A stretch of 64,000 nucleotides of DNA from Bacillus ectoiniformans (GCF_016908875.1 NZ_JAFBES010000001.1:496001-560000); one strand, 5' to 3'. Counted from the stretch's first letter, positions 33,335 through 42,373 are shown. Numbers and translations are program-made. The notes: a model not told the origin generated them from the sequence alone.

Positions 33335-34177
33335 TTAGTTTATCACTGAAGTCCTCTGGTGCCTTAATAATTCCTTAATAACATACCCTACTCCATTTTC
33401 GTCATTCGACCTTGTTACCCACTGGGCAGCCTCCTTTACTTTAGAATCGGCATTCCCCATGGCGATACCGATTCCTGCATCTTGCACAGCTTCAAGGTCA
33501 TCTTTAGCAGAACCAATCACCGCAATTTCAGAACGGTTAATGCCAAGTTGTTCCGCTAAATATAAAATTCCATTCCACTTCGACACACCGAGAGCAGTGA
33601 TCTCCATTTTATAATCGTCCTTCATGATAATAGACACGTCATCATATATGTTTCTCATCGCTTTCGCTGCGTCTTCAGCTGTTTGTTTTTGAGAGAACGT
33701 TACATTAATTTTTAATGGAGAAATTTGCTCTTCTAATAAATGTTCCGTGAGTGATTCCACAAAGTACTGGGAATACAATAACTTCTGCGTGCGCTGCCAC
33801 ACATTCCTTTTGACTAGTGTCGATTTTTTCGCTTTATTGCTGACTGAGAACTTTTCATTTTCTAATGTGATTTGACAATCAAATGATTCTAAAAACTGAA
33901 CCAATTCAAACGTATTCTCTTCAAGGATTCTTTTCACATACAACGGTTTATCCGGCTCTGAAGCAATATATGCACCTTGGTGAGCCACTAGAGCACTATC
34001 AATTTTTAAAGCCTTTGCTACTTTTCTGACCGCTGAATATTCTCGGCTGGAATATAGACATACTGAAACATTCTTTTTTAGTGCATAATCAATTGCGTCT
34101 TTTGTTGACTTGTTAATTCTTCCATTGCTTTGCAAAAGTGCCCCATCTATACTTAACGCTACTAATCGATAAGCCAT
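33335..34177 (-). CDS. yhaX: Cof-type HAD-IIB family protein YhaX, catalytic motifs altered
   Basis: A 280-residue protein with the HAD-IIB fold. Motif I, normally DxDGT, reads S9-I-D11-G-A, so the aspartate nucleophile is a serine. The final motif, normally GDxxND, reads GSAKDD. The cap region and the C-terminal GIGIAMGNADSKVKEAAQWV followed by TRSNDENGVGYVIKE are well kept. The fold is clear, but phosphatase activity is doubtful. It heads a cluster with yheA and yheB on the same strand. The ATG is at 34177. Confidence 0.88.
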   Translation of the reverse strand: MAYRLVALSIDGALLQSNGRINKSTKDAIDYALKKNVSVCLYSSREYSAVRKVAKALKIDSALVAHQGAYIASEPDKPLYVKRILEENTFELVQFLESFDCQITLENEKFSVSNKAKKSTLVKRNVWQRTQKLLYSQYFVESLTEHLLEEQISPLKINVTFSQKQTAEDAAKAMRNIYDDVSIIMKDDYKMEITALGVSKWNGILYLAEQLGINRSEIAVIGSAKDDLEAVQDAGIGIAMGNADSKVKEAAQWVTRSNDENGVGYVIKELLRHQRTSVIN

Positions 34178-34239
34178 TACTGTTCCTCCTCTATTGAAAC
34201 CTTTTTATACAATTATGTGAGAGAAACAGGCTTTAGAAC

Positions 34240-34309
34240 TAAAAAAGCTGCTCTCCATGCAACCTCATCCCTGCTTACGGAGGGTCTGATTGCGAATGAG
34301 AACAGCTTT
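34240..34309 (-). terminator. Terminator after yheA
   Basis: On the minus strand AAAGCTGTTCTC pairs with GAGAGCAGCTTT, with a second internal stem, and continues TTTTT. It is longer than an ordinary terminator. Confidence 0.75.
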
Positions 34310-34320
34310 GTGCTATATGA

Positions 34321-34674
34321 TTATTCTGCTACATTTCCGTACATTTCTTCTAACGGCTTCATGATAATTTTGTTTAAATCAGCGATCGTCATGCCCATAC
34401 GCTGTTCAGCTTCCATTAGTTTAGAAATTTTCTCATGCTGCTGCACTAATGCGACAGTTTTTTGAGCTTGCTGCACTTCTTCTTCTGTGATTTCCTGTCC
34501 GGACATTTGCTTCTCTTGAAGTCTCATTTGCACTTCACGGAAGTTAGCAAAGATATTGCTTGCTTCTTGATCGTTGTTTACCTCATCATACAATTTCTTC
34601 AGGTTCATGTAGTCATCACTTTGACGCAAACCCTTTTCAAGTTCATAAGCTAAATCGAATAAATTAACTGCCAT
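34321..34674 (-). CDS. yheA: YlbF/YmcA-related protein YheA
   Basis: A 117-residue all-helical protein, MAVNLFDLAYELEKGLRQSD at the start, with long amphipathic helices (FANFREVQMRLQEKQMSGQE). Length and sequence fit YheA of the YlbF/YmcA superfamily. The ATG follows GAGGAGGAAG. It lies between yhaX and yheB as in B. subtilis. The specific role is unknown. Confidence 0.9.
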   Translation of the reverse strand: MAVNLFDLAYELEKGLRQSDDYMNLKKLYDEVNNDQEASNIFANFREVQMRLQEKQMSGQEITEEEVQQAQKTVALVQQHEKISKLMEAEQRMGMTIADLNKIIMKPLEEMYGNVAE

Positions 34675-34740
34675 TATACTTCCTCCTCAAATCTTTAATG
34701 CCCTCACTTTAACAAACTATGCGATAAATTGAAAGAATAA

Positions 34741-35889
34741 TCATGTAAACAATACAACAAACATCCCTTGTAATAACCCGATAGCCCCGCCTAATACTGC
34801 TCCAAGCAATGTAATCATTTTTAACTCCCTGCGTGAAATTTCAAGCACCATTTCTTCAAGGCGTTCTAGGGAGAAGGTTTCGACTTGCTGGCGTACAATT
34901 TCTGCAATATGCAGTTTCTCCATGACCACAGGTATTTTTGAAGCAATATAATGACCGCCCTTTTTGACGATTTCAGGAATGACATGATGAATAATTTTTT
35001 CTTCAAACGGCAAAAGAAAATCAGAAACTGGGCGCTGGAATAACGATGCCAAATCCAATTGGCGAATGACGAATTTTTTTCCCTTTTCAAGTGCTCGTTT
35101 ATCAGAGAAATGCGTAAGAACATCCTCCCATTTCCACTCCGATAATTTTTTCCATTCGTTCATTAATAGAGTATCTATCAGCTCTTTGGTGCCGGGACTT
35201 CTAAGAAACTTAATGATTTCAGGCTGAATTTTATCCTCTAATGAAGTATTGCCTAAAATCATTTGCAGCATGTTGCCGAGTTTTCCCCATTCTGCTAAGA
35301 AGTCATCCGTCATCTTCTTTACGCGCTGTTTTCCTTCGATGCTTGAAAAATAATCAATACCTTTAGTCAGGATATAGTCCGACACTTCCGGTATTTTCAC
35401 TTCAACTTTATCCAGCCATTCTGCCGGCAATGATTCTTTAACCGTTTGGTGGATGTAGAAGTTCTTAATTCCATCATACTTTTGATCAATCCAACGCTCT
35501 ACCCACTGCTCCGTTTTCAGTTCAGCTTCTTTCACATCAACCTTATATAATAAACTAGAGAGTGATTGGTCAGCTGCAAGGAATGGTTTGGCTTCCTTTT
35601 GCAAGAGCGTGATCATTTCTTTTTGAAAGTCTGGCTCAGTCAGTTTGCGTTCAATACTTTCGGGAGTAAGCAAGTATTCTGCAACCATTTTTCCTAACTG
35701 ATCGGCTAATTCACCGCGCCGTTTTGGAATTAGTCCTGGTGTAAAGGGCAATTGCCACTTTCCGATATAAAGTGGTCTATAGGGCCGAAATAGCATTTTA
35801 ATGGCAATGGAGTTGGTAATTCCCCCGATAGCCGCTCCAATTATGACCATAAAAAGGATTAGTAAAAAAATATTCAATTTATTGCTCAC
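34741..35889 (-). CDS. yheB: DUF445 family membrane protein YheB
   Basis: A 382-residue protein with an N-terminal helix (about 5-25) followed by GGITNSIAIKMLFRPYRPLY, the DUF445 signature, then FTPGLIPKRRGELADQLGKM. A long helical middle extends to a C-terminal glycine-rich hydrophobic hairpin (TLLGAVLGGAIGLLQGMFVV). The family is linked to the spore coat and cell surface in Bacillus, without a defined activity. Confidence 0.9.
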   Translation of the reverse strand: MSNKLNIFLLILFMVIIGAAIGGITNSIAIKMLFRPYRPLYIGKWQLPFTPGLIPKRRGELADQLGKMVAEYLLTPESIERKLTEPDFQKEMITLLQKEAKPFLAADQSLSSLLYKVDVKEAELKTEQWVERWIDQKYDGIKNFYIHQTVKESLPAEWLDKVEVKIPEVSDYILTKGIDYFSSIEGKQRVKKMTDDFLAEWGKLGNMLQMILGNTSLEDKIQPEIIKFLRSPGTKELIDTLLMNEWKKLSEWKWEDVLTHFSDKRALEKGKKFVIRQLDLASLFQRPVSDFLLPFEEKIIHHVIPEIVKKGGHYIASKIPVVMEKLHIAEIVRQQVETFSLERLEEMVLEISRRELKMITLLGAVLGGAIGLLQGMFVVLFT

Positions 35890-36030
35890 CTTCCATTAAT
35901 TTGTGACTCAATAGCTGATTATATCACTTATCTACTTTCTTAATTATAATGACAACCCGTAATAATTAGCAAATTTTGTCCATTTCACTGTTTTTATCAT
36001 GTTAAAATAAATGAAAGAGGTGATGAACTT

Positions 36031-36240
36031 ATGCTGTTACATTTTCAATATAAACCGCTATACGAGTCGAAAAAAATTCCTGGATGGACTTTTTCCTTTT
36101 TTTACAAAAATACTGCCTACCATGGAACTTATCACGGAAACGGAACCATTGAGTGGGGTCAGACCCCGCCGAGTGAACAGGAAAGACAATTGCTTGAAAA
36201 GCAAATACATGAGCTGATGGTATTCCACGTATATGATTAA
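36031..36240 (+). CDS. yheE: YheE family protein
   Basis: A 69-residue protein, MLLHFQYKPLYESKKIPGWT at the start, with GTYHGNGTIEWGQTPPSE in the middle and HELMVFHVYD at the end. This fits the YheE/DUF5342 family, and it lies divergently next to yheB as in B. subtilis. The ATG follows AAGAGGTGATG. The function is unknown. Confidence 0.85.
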   Translation: MLLHFQYKPLYESKKIPGWTFSFFYKNTAYHGTYHGNGTIEWGQTPPSEQERQLLEKQIHELMVFHVYD

Positions 36241-36293
36241 TGTATAATCGCCTTCTTTACGCTGCATATTAAATTGTAAAGGAGGTTGTTTGT

Positions 36294-36491
36294 ATGAATA
36301 GAGAACAACAAAATCTTTCCTTTCTGCCTGACACTCATTTTGAAGGCAAAGACAAAGCATATTTAGACATTGATCGTATGATTAACGAAGGGCTTTCCGG
36401 CGGATCCGTTCATATGAGGGATACCCAAGTAACTTCTAATATTGAAGAAGCTTTAACGTTTAGTGAAGAAAGCCCGCCAATTCAACAATAA
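36294..36491 (+). CDS. Small uncharacterised protein (possibly DUF4025-like)
   Basis: A 65-residue hydrophilic protein with YLDIDRMINEGLSGGSVHMR in the middle and an acidic C-terminus. The ATG follows AAAGGAGGTTG and a strong terminator follows the stop, so the gene is convincing. The central motif reminds me of DUF4025 small proteins, at low certainty. It may be co-transcribed with yheE, 53 bases upstream. Confidence 0.72.
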   Translation: MNREQQNLSFLPDTHFEGKDKAYLDIDRMINEGLSGGSVHMRDTQVTSNIEEALTFSEESPPIQQ

Positions 36492-36494
36492 CTA

Positions 36495-36537
36495 AAAAAA
36501 TCCCCTTGATTTCTATTTGAATTCAAGGGGATTTTGC
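36495..36537. terminator. Bidirectional terminator
   Basis: AAAATCCCCTTGA and TCAAGGGGATTTT pair across a 13-base loop between two converging genes. Confidence 0.88.
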
Positions 36538-36539
36538 TA

Positions 36540-36800
36540 TTAACGGCTTTTCACAATCATATTCACTGCTTCTTGAATGGCCTCTTCTGCACTTTGACCG
36601 CTTTCATTCGCCTCTCGAATACAGCTTTCTAAGTTTTTCGCTACGATCAGACCAATGGATCTGTCTACAGCAGATCGAATGGCTGAGAGCTGCGTAACTA
36701 CATCCTTGCAATGCTTGTCTTCATCAAGCATTTTTATGACGCCTCTCATTTGTCCTTCAATGCGTCTCAAACGGTTTTTAATATCCCGATTATTGTCCAT
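36540..36800 (-). CDS. CsoR-family regulator, CstR-like (persulfide-sensing type)
   Basis: An 86-residue DUF156 helical repressor. With the ATG at 36800, seven bases after GAGGTG, the key positions are Cys31 (in KHCKDV), Asn56 and Cys60 (in AKNLESC). Copper-sensing CsoR needs His at the position of Asn56. The Cys31/Cys60 pair with Asn is the pattern of CstR, which senses persulfides. An ATG at 36803 is also possible. No sulfurtransferase or cst operon is next to it, so its targets are elsewhere or it acts on itself. Confidence 0.85.
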   Translation of the reverse strand: MDNNRDIKNRLRRIEGQMRGVIKMLDEDKHCKDVVTQLSAIRSAVDRSIGLIVAKNLESCIREANESGQSAEEAIQEAVNMIVKSR

Positions 36801-37129
36801 CATTACACACCTCAATCTTTTTCCTCTAACTAGCTATTTTAACGCTAACAGTCGAATTCCGCAAATACACTTGTGACTATTATAGCATACGCTTAACTAA
36901 AACCTGTACGGAAGTCCACTCGCACCTTAGATAAAAGGAAATAACTACCGATTAAAACTTTTGAATAAACTTAACAAAACAAAACATAATAGTAGTACAA
37001 GCAGCAACACAAAGCGCCACACAACTTACTCGATGGGCTTAACCAGAAGTCCTGGACGCAATAAAACTTGCGGGCTGGTGCAATTCCAGCAAGTCCAACC
37101 AAAAAATAAAACAACAGGAGATGACAAAC
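36801..37129. other. Intergenic stretch with sigma-G promoter and structured SASP leader
   Basis: The left part carries the promoter region of the CstR-like gene. From 36962 the right part holds a sigma-G-type promoter and a leader of about 130 bases for the SASP gene. The leader contains ACTTG...CTGG pairing with CCAG/CAAGT (about 37065-37095) and two related segments starting GGGCT at 37036 and 37072. No coding region was seen. Confidence 0.5.
36962..36991 (+). promoter_or_regulatory. Sigma-G-type forespore promoter of the SASP gene
   Basis: TGAATA (36962-36967), 17 bases, CATAATA (36985-36991). This matches the sigma-G pattern seen in front of B. subtilis ssp genes. Confidence 0.75.
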
Positions 37130-37345
37130 ATGGCAAACACAAATCGCAGCAACAACACAAACGAATTACTAGTAAACGGAGCTCAACAAGCAATTGACCA
37201 AATGAAATACGAAATCGCTCAAGAATTCGGCGTACAACTTGGTCCAGATGCTACAGCTCGCTCAAATGGTTCTGTTGGTGGAGAGATCACTAAGCGTCTA
37301 GTGTCTATGGCTCAGCAACAAATCAGCGGTTACCAACAACAATAA
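37130..37345 (+). CDS. Alpha/beta-type small acid-soluble spore protein
   Basis: A 71-residue DNA-coating spore protein. [20 protein letters not shown] is followed by the germination-protease site region (EFGVQLG) and [16 protein letters not shown], both invariant in alpha/beta SASPs. The N-terminus is Asn/Thr-rich. The ATG at 37130 follows CAGGAG, and an ATG nine bases upstream overlaps that site. The sigma-G-type promoter fits expression in the forespore. Confidence 0.96.
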   Translation: MANTNRSNNTNELLVNGAQQAIDQMKYEIAQEFGVQLGPDATARSNGSVGGEITKRLVSMAQQQISGYQQQ

Positions 37346-37378
37346 TCGTTTGACACACAACTTTATATGAGATGGCTT

Positions 37379-37402
37379 GAGCCCCTGACTATTCAGGGGC
37401 TC
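37379..37402. terminator. Hairpin between the SASP gene and fumC
   Basis: GAGCCCCTGA and TCAGGGGCTC form a perfect 10-bp stem with a 4-base loop between converging genes. T tracts are weak on both sides. Confidence 0.7.
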
Positions 37403-37416
37403 ACTTTATGTTATCG

Positions 37417-38796
37417 TTATTTCTTTAGATTTACCATTTGTGATGGGTTGATCCATTCATCATATTGCTCTGCTGTTAAATACCCTGTTTCTAAAGCTGC
37501 TTCCTTTAATGTCAATCCTTTATTATGAGCTAGTTTGGCAATTTCAGCGGATTTCTCGTAGCCAATATGGGGGTTCAGTGCTGTGACAAGCATCAGTGAT
37601 CGTTCCATGAGCTGCTGAATGGTTTCTAAATTGGCTTCAATGCCTGAAGCACATTTTTCATCAAAGGATCGAATTCCGTCACTAAGTAAACGAATCGATT
37701 GCAGCGTGTTATAAATAATAACTGGTTTAAATACATTTAGCTCGAAGTTTCCTTGGCTTGCCGCAAAACCGATCGTGGCGTCGTTGCCAAAAATTTGTGT
37801 GGCTACCATAGTTAAGGCCTCGCTCTGAGTCGGATTGACTTTTCCAGGCATAATTGAGCTGCCCGGTTCATTTGCCGGAATAGAAATTTCTCCAATTCCG
37901 CTTCTTGGACCACTTGAAAGCCAGCGGACATCATTGGCAACCTTCATTACATCAGCAGCCAGAGCTTTTAATGCGCCATGGAAATAGACGATTTCATCAT
38001 GGCTCGTTAAAGCATGAAACTTATTGTCAGAGGATACAAATTCATATCCCGTTTGTTTCTTTAACTGCTCCGCCACTTGATCACCAAACTCCGGAGCCGC
38101 ATTAATTCCCGTACCGACTGCCGTACCTCCTATTGCTAAATTCAACAAATACTTCTGAGATTCTTCAATCATTTGACTGCTTCTCTCGATCATCGTTCTC
38201 CACCCAGAAATCTCCTGTCCGAGCGTCAGAGGGGTCGCATCCTGTAAATGCGTTCTGCCGATTTTAATCAATTCCATATATTCTTTTTCTTTATCCTGCA
38301 ATGTTTGTTTAAATTGATTTAAGGCTGGCTTTAATCGTTTCTCCACCTCAGTATAAGCAGCAATGTGCATAGCTGTCGGGAACGTATCATTGGAGCTTTG
38401 CGACATATTTACATCATCATTTGGATGGATCGCCCCCTCAAGCTTCGCCAGTTCATTTCCCCTTCTAGCGACCACTTCGTTCACATTCATATTCGATTGC
38501 GTACCGCTTCCTGTCTGCCAGACACTTAATGGAAAGTGTTTATCCCATTTTCCTTCCAGCACTTCATCACACGCTGCAATAATTCCCTCTGATTTTTCCT
38601 TAGCTAGTTTGCCGCTTGCACTATTAACAACGGCTGCGGCTTTTTTTAAATGGGCAAACGCATAGATTAACTCCAAAGGCATTTTTTCAATTCCTATTTG
38701 AAAGTTCTCCTTGCTTCTTTGCGTTTGAGCTCCCCAATATTTCTCACTCGGAACCTTCATTTCACCTAATGTGTCTCGTTCAATGCGGTAATCCAA
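37417..38796 (-). CDS. fumC: Class II fumarate hydratase
   Basis: Interconverts fumarate and malate in the citric acid cycle; B. subtilis calls it citG. The protein is 459 residues from the TTG at 38796, which follows GGGGAGGAATAAA and gives [16 protein letters not shown] like the B. subtilis enzyme. [32 protein letters not shown] with the catalytic histidine, and the signature [13 protein letters not shown] with the catalytic serine are all present. It stands alone, divergent from the NAD(P)-binding gene. Confidence 0.96.
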   Translation of the reverse strand: MDYRIERDTLGEMKVPSEKYWGAQTQRSKENFQIGIEKMPLELIYAFAHLKKAAAVVNSASGKLAKEKSEGIIAACDEVLEGKWDKHFPLSVWQTGSGTQSNMNVNEVVARRGNELAKLEGAIHPNDDVNMSQSSNDTFPTAMHIAAYTEVEKRLKPALNQFKQTLQDKEKEYMELIKIGRTHLQDATPLTLGQEISGWRTMIERSSQMIEESQKYLLNLAIGGTAVGTGINAAPEFGDQVAEQLKKQTGYEFVSSDNKFHALTSHDEIVYFHGALKALAADVMKVANDVRWLSSGPRSGIGEISIPANEPGSSIMPGKVNPTQSEALTMVATQIFGNDATIGFAASQGNFELNVFKPVIIYNTLQSIRLLSDGIRSFDEKCASGIEANLETIQQLMERSLMLVTALNPHIGYEKSAEIAKLAHNKGLTLKEAALETGYLTAEQYDEWINPSQMVNLKK

Positions 38797-38904
38797 ATTT
38801 ATTCCTCCCCATTTAATCATTTACTATTTCACTGTTCCCCTTCTTCTAGCAAAACATTCCTGTCATGTTATGATAATAAAAACAAAAAGGCAGGAGTCGA
38901 GAAG

Positions 38905-39525
38905 ATGAATATTTGTTTATTCGGAGCAACGGGACGTGTCGGATCAAGCATCTTGCAGCGATTGTTAAAAGCAGACCACCAAGTGACATGTCTAGTCCGT
39001 TCTCCCCAAAAAATGGCATACAGCCACCCAAACCTTACGTTGATTCAAGGAGATGCGACGAGTGATTATTATGTGATGGAAGCAATGGATTCAGCAGAAG
39101 CCGTGATGGTCGCTTTAGGCAGTGACGGAACGAACACCATCTCGCAATCGATGCCGCTGATCCTAAAATCAATGCGAAAAAAACAGATCAAACGTTTAAT
39201 AACCATTAGCACCGCAGGTATCTTGCAATCTCGGATAGAACCTGCCAAATATCGCTTTCAAACATCCGAATCTAAAAGAAAAAGTACAAAGGCCGCAGAA
39301 GATCATTTAAAAGCTTACTTAATGATTCGTCAATCTGAAATGGTTTGGACCATCATTTGTCCGACTTACTTGCCTCTTGGAGAAGAAAGAGGTCATTACC
39401 GACTGGAAAAAGAGCATCTTCCATTAAACGGAAAAGAAATTACAACTGAAGATACAGCTGCATTTGCTTGCGAGCAGCTTGTAGATGAAGAATATATTCA
39501 AACGAGAGTCGGTATTTGCTACTAG
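38905..39525 (+). CDS. NAD(P)H-binding atypical SDR protein
   Basis: A 206-residue Rossmann-fold protein. MNICLFGATGRVGSSILQRL carries the GATGxxG nucleotide motif, GDATSD precedes a variable helix, and KRLITISTAGILQS is strand 5. This is the pattern of the NmrA/YhfK/biliverdin-reductase-B-like group, which usually lacks the classical YxxxK. The substrate is unknown. The ATG follows AAAGGCAGGAG. Confidence 0.85.
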   Translation: MNICLFGATGRVGSSILQRLLKADHQVTCLVRSPQKMAYSHPNLTLIQGDATSDYYVMEAMDSAEAVMVALGSDGTNTISQSMPLILKSMRKKQIKRLITISTAGILQSRIEPAKYRFQTSESKRKSTKAAEDHLKAYLMIRQSEMVWTIICPTYLPLGEERGHYRLEKEHLPLNGKEITTEDTAAFACEQLVDEEYIQTRVGICY

Positions 39526-39611
39526 CCATCCAGAACAAAGATTTTAAAACGTATACTCACTGAAAGGCTAATATATTCCCCGAGCAGTTCATCGTACTTT
39601 TGAACAGAACA

Positions 39612-39658
39612 AAAAAGCTGACTCAACCAGTCACTTAGTAACGACCGGTTGAGTCAGC
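39612..39658 (-). terminator. Terminator after the OpuF-like operon
   Basis: GCTGACTCAACC and GGTTGAGTCAGC form a 12-bp stem across an 18-base loop, followed on the minus strand by TTTTTT. Confidence 0.88.
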
Positions 39659-39668
39659 CTCCATTGGT

Positions 39669-41237
39669 TTATTTAATCAAACCTTCTTCTTTTAGAAATT
39701 CTCTTGCTACATCTTTGTAACGTTTTTTCTCTAAATCCACTTCGGCATTCAGCTGCTGCATTTTTTCATCATCAATTCGTCCCTCTAAAAGGTTTAACAC
39801 GTCTTTTAATTCAGGATGCGCTTCAAGCACTTCTCCTCTGACCATTGGAACGGCGTAATATGGCGGGAAGAATTGCTTGTCATCTTCAAGGACCTTTAAT
39901 TTAAATGCAGGAATTCTCCCATCTGTTGTGTACGCATCAATGACGTCTACTTCGTTATTCTTAATCGCGCTGTACATGATTCCCGGATCGAGTGTTTGCG
40001 TGCTTTTAAAATTTAAACCATACACTTTTTGCAAGCCGGGATATCCATCTGCTCTTTCAAGAAACTCAGGCTCAGAGCCAAATCTAAGTCCAGAAGCATG
40101 CGGCGTTAAATCCGATATCTTTTCGACTCCCAATTTTTTTGCATCTGCTTCTCGAATGGTCACAGAATAGGTGTTGTTAAAACCAATCGGATCTAATAAC
40201 TGCAAATTATACTCTTCATCTAAACGCTTTTTAACATAGTCATATACATCATTAGGGTCGTTGCTATCCGTCTTCTCTTTCAAGTAATTAAGCAAAATTG
40301 TTCCTGTATACTCAACTGAAAGATCATACGAACCTTGTTTCATCCCATCAAATACAGGAGCTGAACCGCTGATAAACGATTCATAATTCACCTCTAAATC
40401 CGTCTTTTCTTCAATTAATTGTCCGTACACATGAACGAGGATTTCCTGTTCAGTAAAAGACTTACCGGTAATTGTAATTGTGTCATCAGAGATTCTGCTT
40501 CCGAAATAGGAATATCCGATTAATGCCGCCACTAAAACCGCCGCTGAAACGGCTGCGATCAGTGTGCGTTTCCTTCCGCTTTTTCCTTTTTTCTGAAGAG
40601 CTTCTGTTGAGGCATTGTATTCCATTCGCTTCAGAAAGAAGTCTAAAAGGATGGCGATCAGCGCAGCCGGAATTGCACCAGCAAGGATCAATCCAGAGTT
40701 ATAGGTCTGTAAGCCACGGAAAATTAAATCTCCTAATCCCCCAGCTCCAATTAATCCAGCAATGGTGGCCACACCGACAATCAATACAGTGGCTGTCCGA
40801 ATTCCCCCCATGATTACTTTTAAAGCTAAAGGCAATTCGACCATGAAAAGAACTTGTTTATTCGTCATTCCCATTCCCATACCAGCTTCAACTGTCGCTC
40901 GGTCAACTCCTAAAATACCTAAATATGTATTTCGTAAGATTGGAAGCAAACCGTAAATGGTTAAAGCTATAATGGCTGGAAGCTTTCCTGTCCCAATGAA
41001 TGGAACTAAAAACACAAGCAAAGCCAAACTTGGTATGGTTTGAAAAACGGACGTCACACCAATAACCGGTTCGGCAATTTTTTTGTGGCGGGTAAGATAA
41101 ATGCCAAGCGGCACCGAAATAAGGATGGCGAGTCCAATGGATAGCAAAGATAAATATAAATGTTCTAATACAAGCTGCCATATTTCAGGCCAGCGATTTC
41201 TGAATACATCTGACGTTTGTGAAATTAAGTAAATAAT
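39669..41237 (-). CDS. Osmolyte ABC importer permease fused to substrate-binding domain (OpuFB-like)
   Basis: Residues about 1-220 form an OpuB/OpuC-type permease (LEHLYLSLLSIGLAILISVP, GIRTATVLIVGVATIAGLIG). After one more helix, a glycine-betaine-binding domain starts at TITITGKSFTEQEILVH and runs to the end. Such permease-binding protein fusions are known as OpuFB in Bacillus infantis. No ATG, GTG or TTG starts the full permease. The ribosome-binding site GAAGGGAGG is nine bases from an in-frame ATT at 41237, taken here as the probable start. A TTG at 41147 would lose 30 residues. Total is 522 residues from the ATT. Confidence 0.85.
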   Translation of the reverse strand: MIYLISQTSDVFRNRWPEIWQLVLEHLYLSLLSIGLAILISVPLGIYLTRHKKIAEPVIGVTSVFQTIPSLALLVFLVPFIGTGKLPAIIALTIYGLLPILRNTYLGILGVDRATVEAGMGMGMTNKQVLFMVELPLALKVIMGGIRTATVLIVGVATIAGLIGAGGLGDLIFRGLQTYNSGLILAGAIPAALIAILLDFFLKRMEYNASTEALQKKGKSGRKRTLIAAVSAAVLVAALIGYSYFGSRISDDTITITGKSFTEQEILVHVYGQLIEEKTDLEVNYESFISGSAPVFDGMKQGSYDLSVEYTGTILLNYLKEKTDSNDPNDVYDYVKKRLDEEYNLQLLDPIGFNNTYSVTIREADAKKLGVEKISDLTPHASGLRFGSEPEFLERADGYPGLQKVYGLNFKSTQTLDPGIMYSAIKNNEVDVIDAYTTDGRIPAFKLKVLEDDKQFFPPYYAVPMVRGEVLEAHPELKDVLNLLEGRIDDEKMQQLNAEVDLEKKRYKDVAREFLKEEGLIK

Positions 41238-41254
41238 AGAAATAAACCTCCCTT

Positions 41255-42373
41255 CTATACAAATTGATTCGTTACGTGGCGAACAATACTAGCCCGATTG
41301 ATGATTCCCTTCACCCGGTTTTCATCATCTACGACGACAATGAAACTAAGCGGTGATTTATTAATCATTTCTAAGGCCAATTCTGGATCTTCACTTTGCT
41401 GAATCACTGGCACTTCTGTTTTAACCATTTCTTTTAATGTCAATTCTTCGTCAATGAACGACTTTTGCAAATCCCAAATACTTACGACTCCTCCAAACCG
41501 TTTATCAGAATCAGTAATGATTAAACTGTCTACGCGTTTTTGACGCATAAATTTAAGTGCTTCAGCTATTCCGCGATTGGGGCTCACTGTTACTGGGGCT
41601 GTCATTAATTTCTCCAATGAAGGCAATGACAAAGAATCAGCATCTTGAATTCGCTCTTCGCCAATGAACTGACGAACGAAGTCATTAGCCGGATGCCTTA
41701 AAATACGATCTGGTTTATCAAGCTGAACGATCTCTCCATCTTTCATGATACAGATCCGGTCAGCAATCTTTAGCGCTTCATCCATGTCATGTGTAACAAA
41801 AACAATCGTTTTATGTATTTCATTTTGCAATCGCACCAGCTCATCCTGAAGCTGCTCACGGCTAATTGGGTCAAGCGCGCTAAATGGCTCATCCATTAAG
41901 ATAATATTCGGATCTGAAGCCATCGCACGGATCACGCCCACGCGCTGCTGCTGTCCTCCAGATAATTCTGATGGATACCGTTCCCCAAATACGTCAGGTT
42001 CAAGGCCTACCATGTGCATAAGTTCATGAACCTTCTTCTGATATCTGTCTTCATTCCATTTCTTTAAGCGCGGCACAAGCGCCACATTTTCCTTAATTGT
42101 CATATGCGGCATTAGACCAATTTGCTGTATCACGTACCCAATCTCTCTTCGAAGCCTGACGGGATTTTCTTTTGAGATATCTTTGCCGTCAATGGTAATC
42201 GTGCCTGCCGTTGGATCAATTAAACGATTAATCATTTTCATGGTCGTCGTCTTTCCGCATCCACTAGGTCCAATTAAAACAAATAACTCTCCTGGATTAA
42301 TCACTAAGTTAATGTCTTTTAGTGCTTGAAATCCATCCTTATACTTTTTTGATATATTTTTAAATTCAATCAA
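41255..42373 (-). CDS. Osmolyte ABC importer ATP-binding protein (OpuFA-like)
   Basis: A 372-residue ATPase. Walker A is GPSGCGKTT near residue 36, the signature LSGGQQQRV near 140, Walker B ILMDEPFSALDP and the switch VTHDMDEAL. Two CBS domains follow from about residue 250 (LMTAPVTVSPNRGIAEAL and ESEDPELALEMI-type segments ending in VKGIINRASIVRHV), typical of betaine/carnitine/choline importers. Start TTG 42373 follows GGGAGGTG. It is the first gene of the two-gene operon. Confidence 0.9.
   Translation of the reverse strand: MIEFKNISKKYKDGFQALKDINLVINPGELFVLIGPSGCGKTTTMKMINRLIDPTAGTITIDGKDISKENPVRLRREIGYVIQQIGLMPHMTIKENVALVPRLKKWNEDRYQKKVHELMHMVGLEPDVFGERYPSELSGGQQQRVGVIRAMASDPNIILMDEPFSALDPISREQLQDELVRLQNEIHKTIVFVTHDMDEALKIADRICIMKDGEIVQLDKPDRILRHPANDFVRQFIGEERIQDADSLSLPSLEKLMTAPVTVSPNRGIAEALKFMRQKRVDSLIITDSDKRFGGVVSIWDLQKSFIDEELTLKEMVKTEVPVIQQSEDPELALEMINKSPLSFIVVVDDENRVKGIINRASIVRHVTNQFV

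Noticed and set aside
36540-36800. Copper-sensing CsoR
   Set aside because: The required histidine between the two cysteines is an asparagine, and no copper chaperone or exporter is adjacent.
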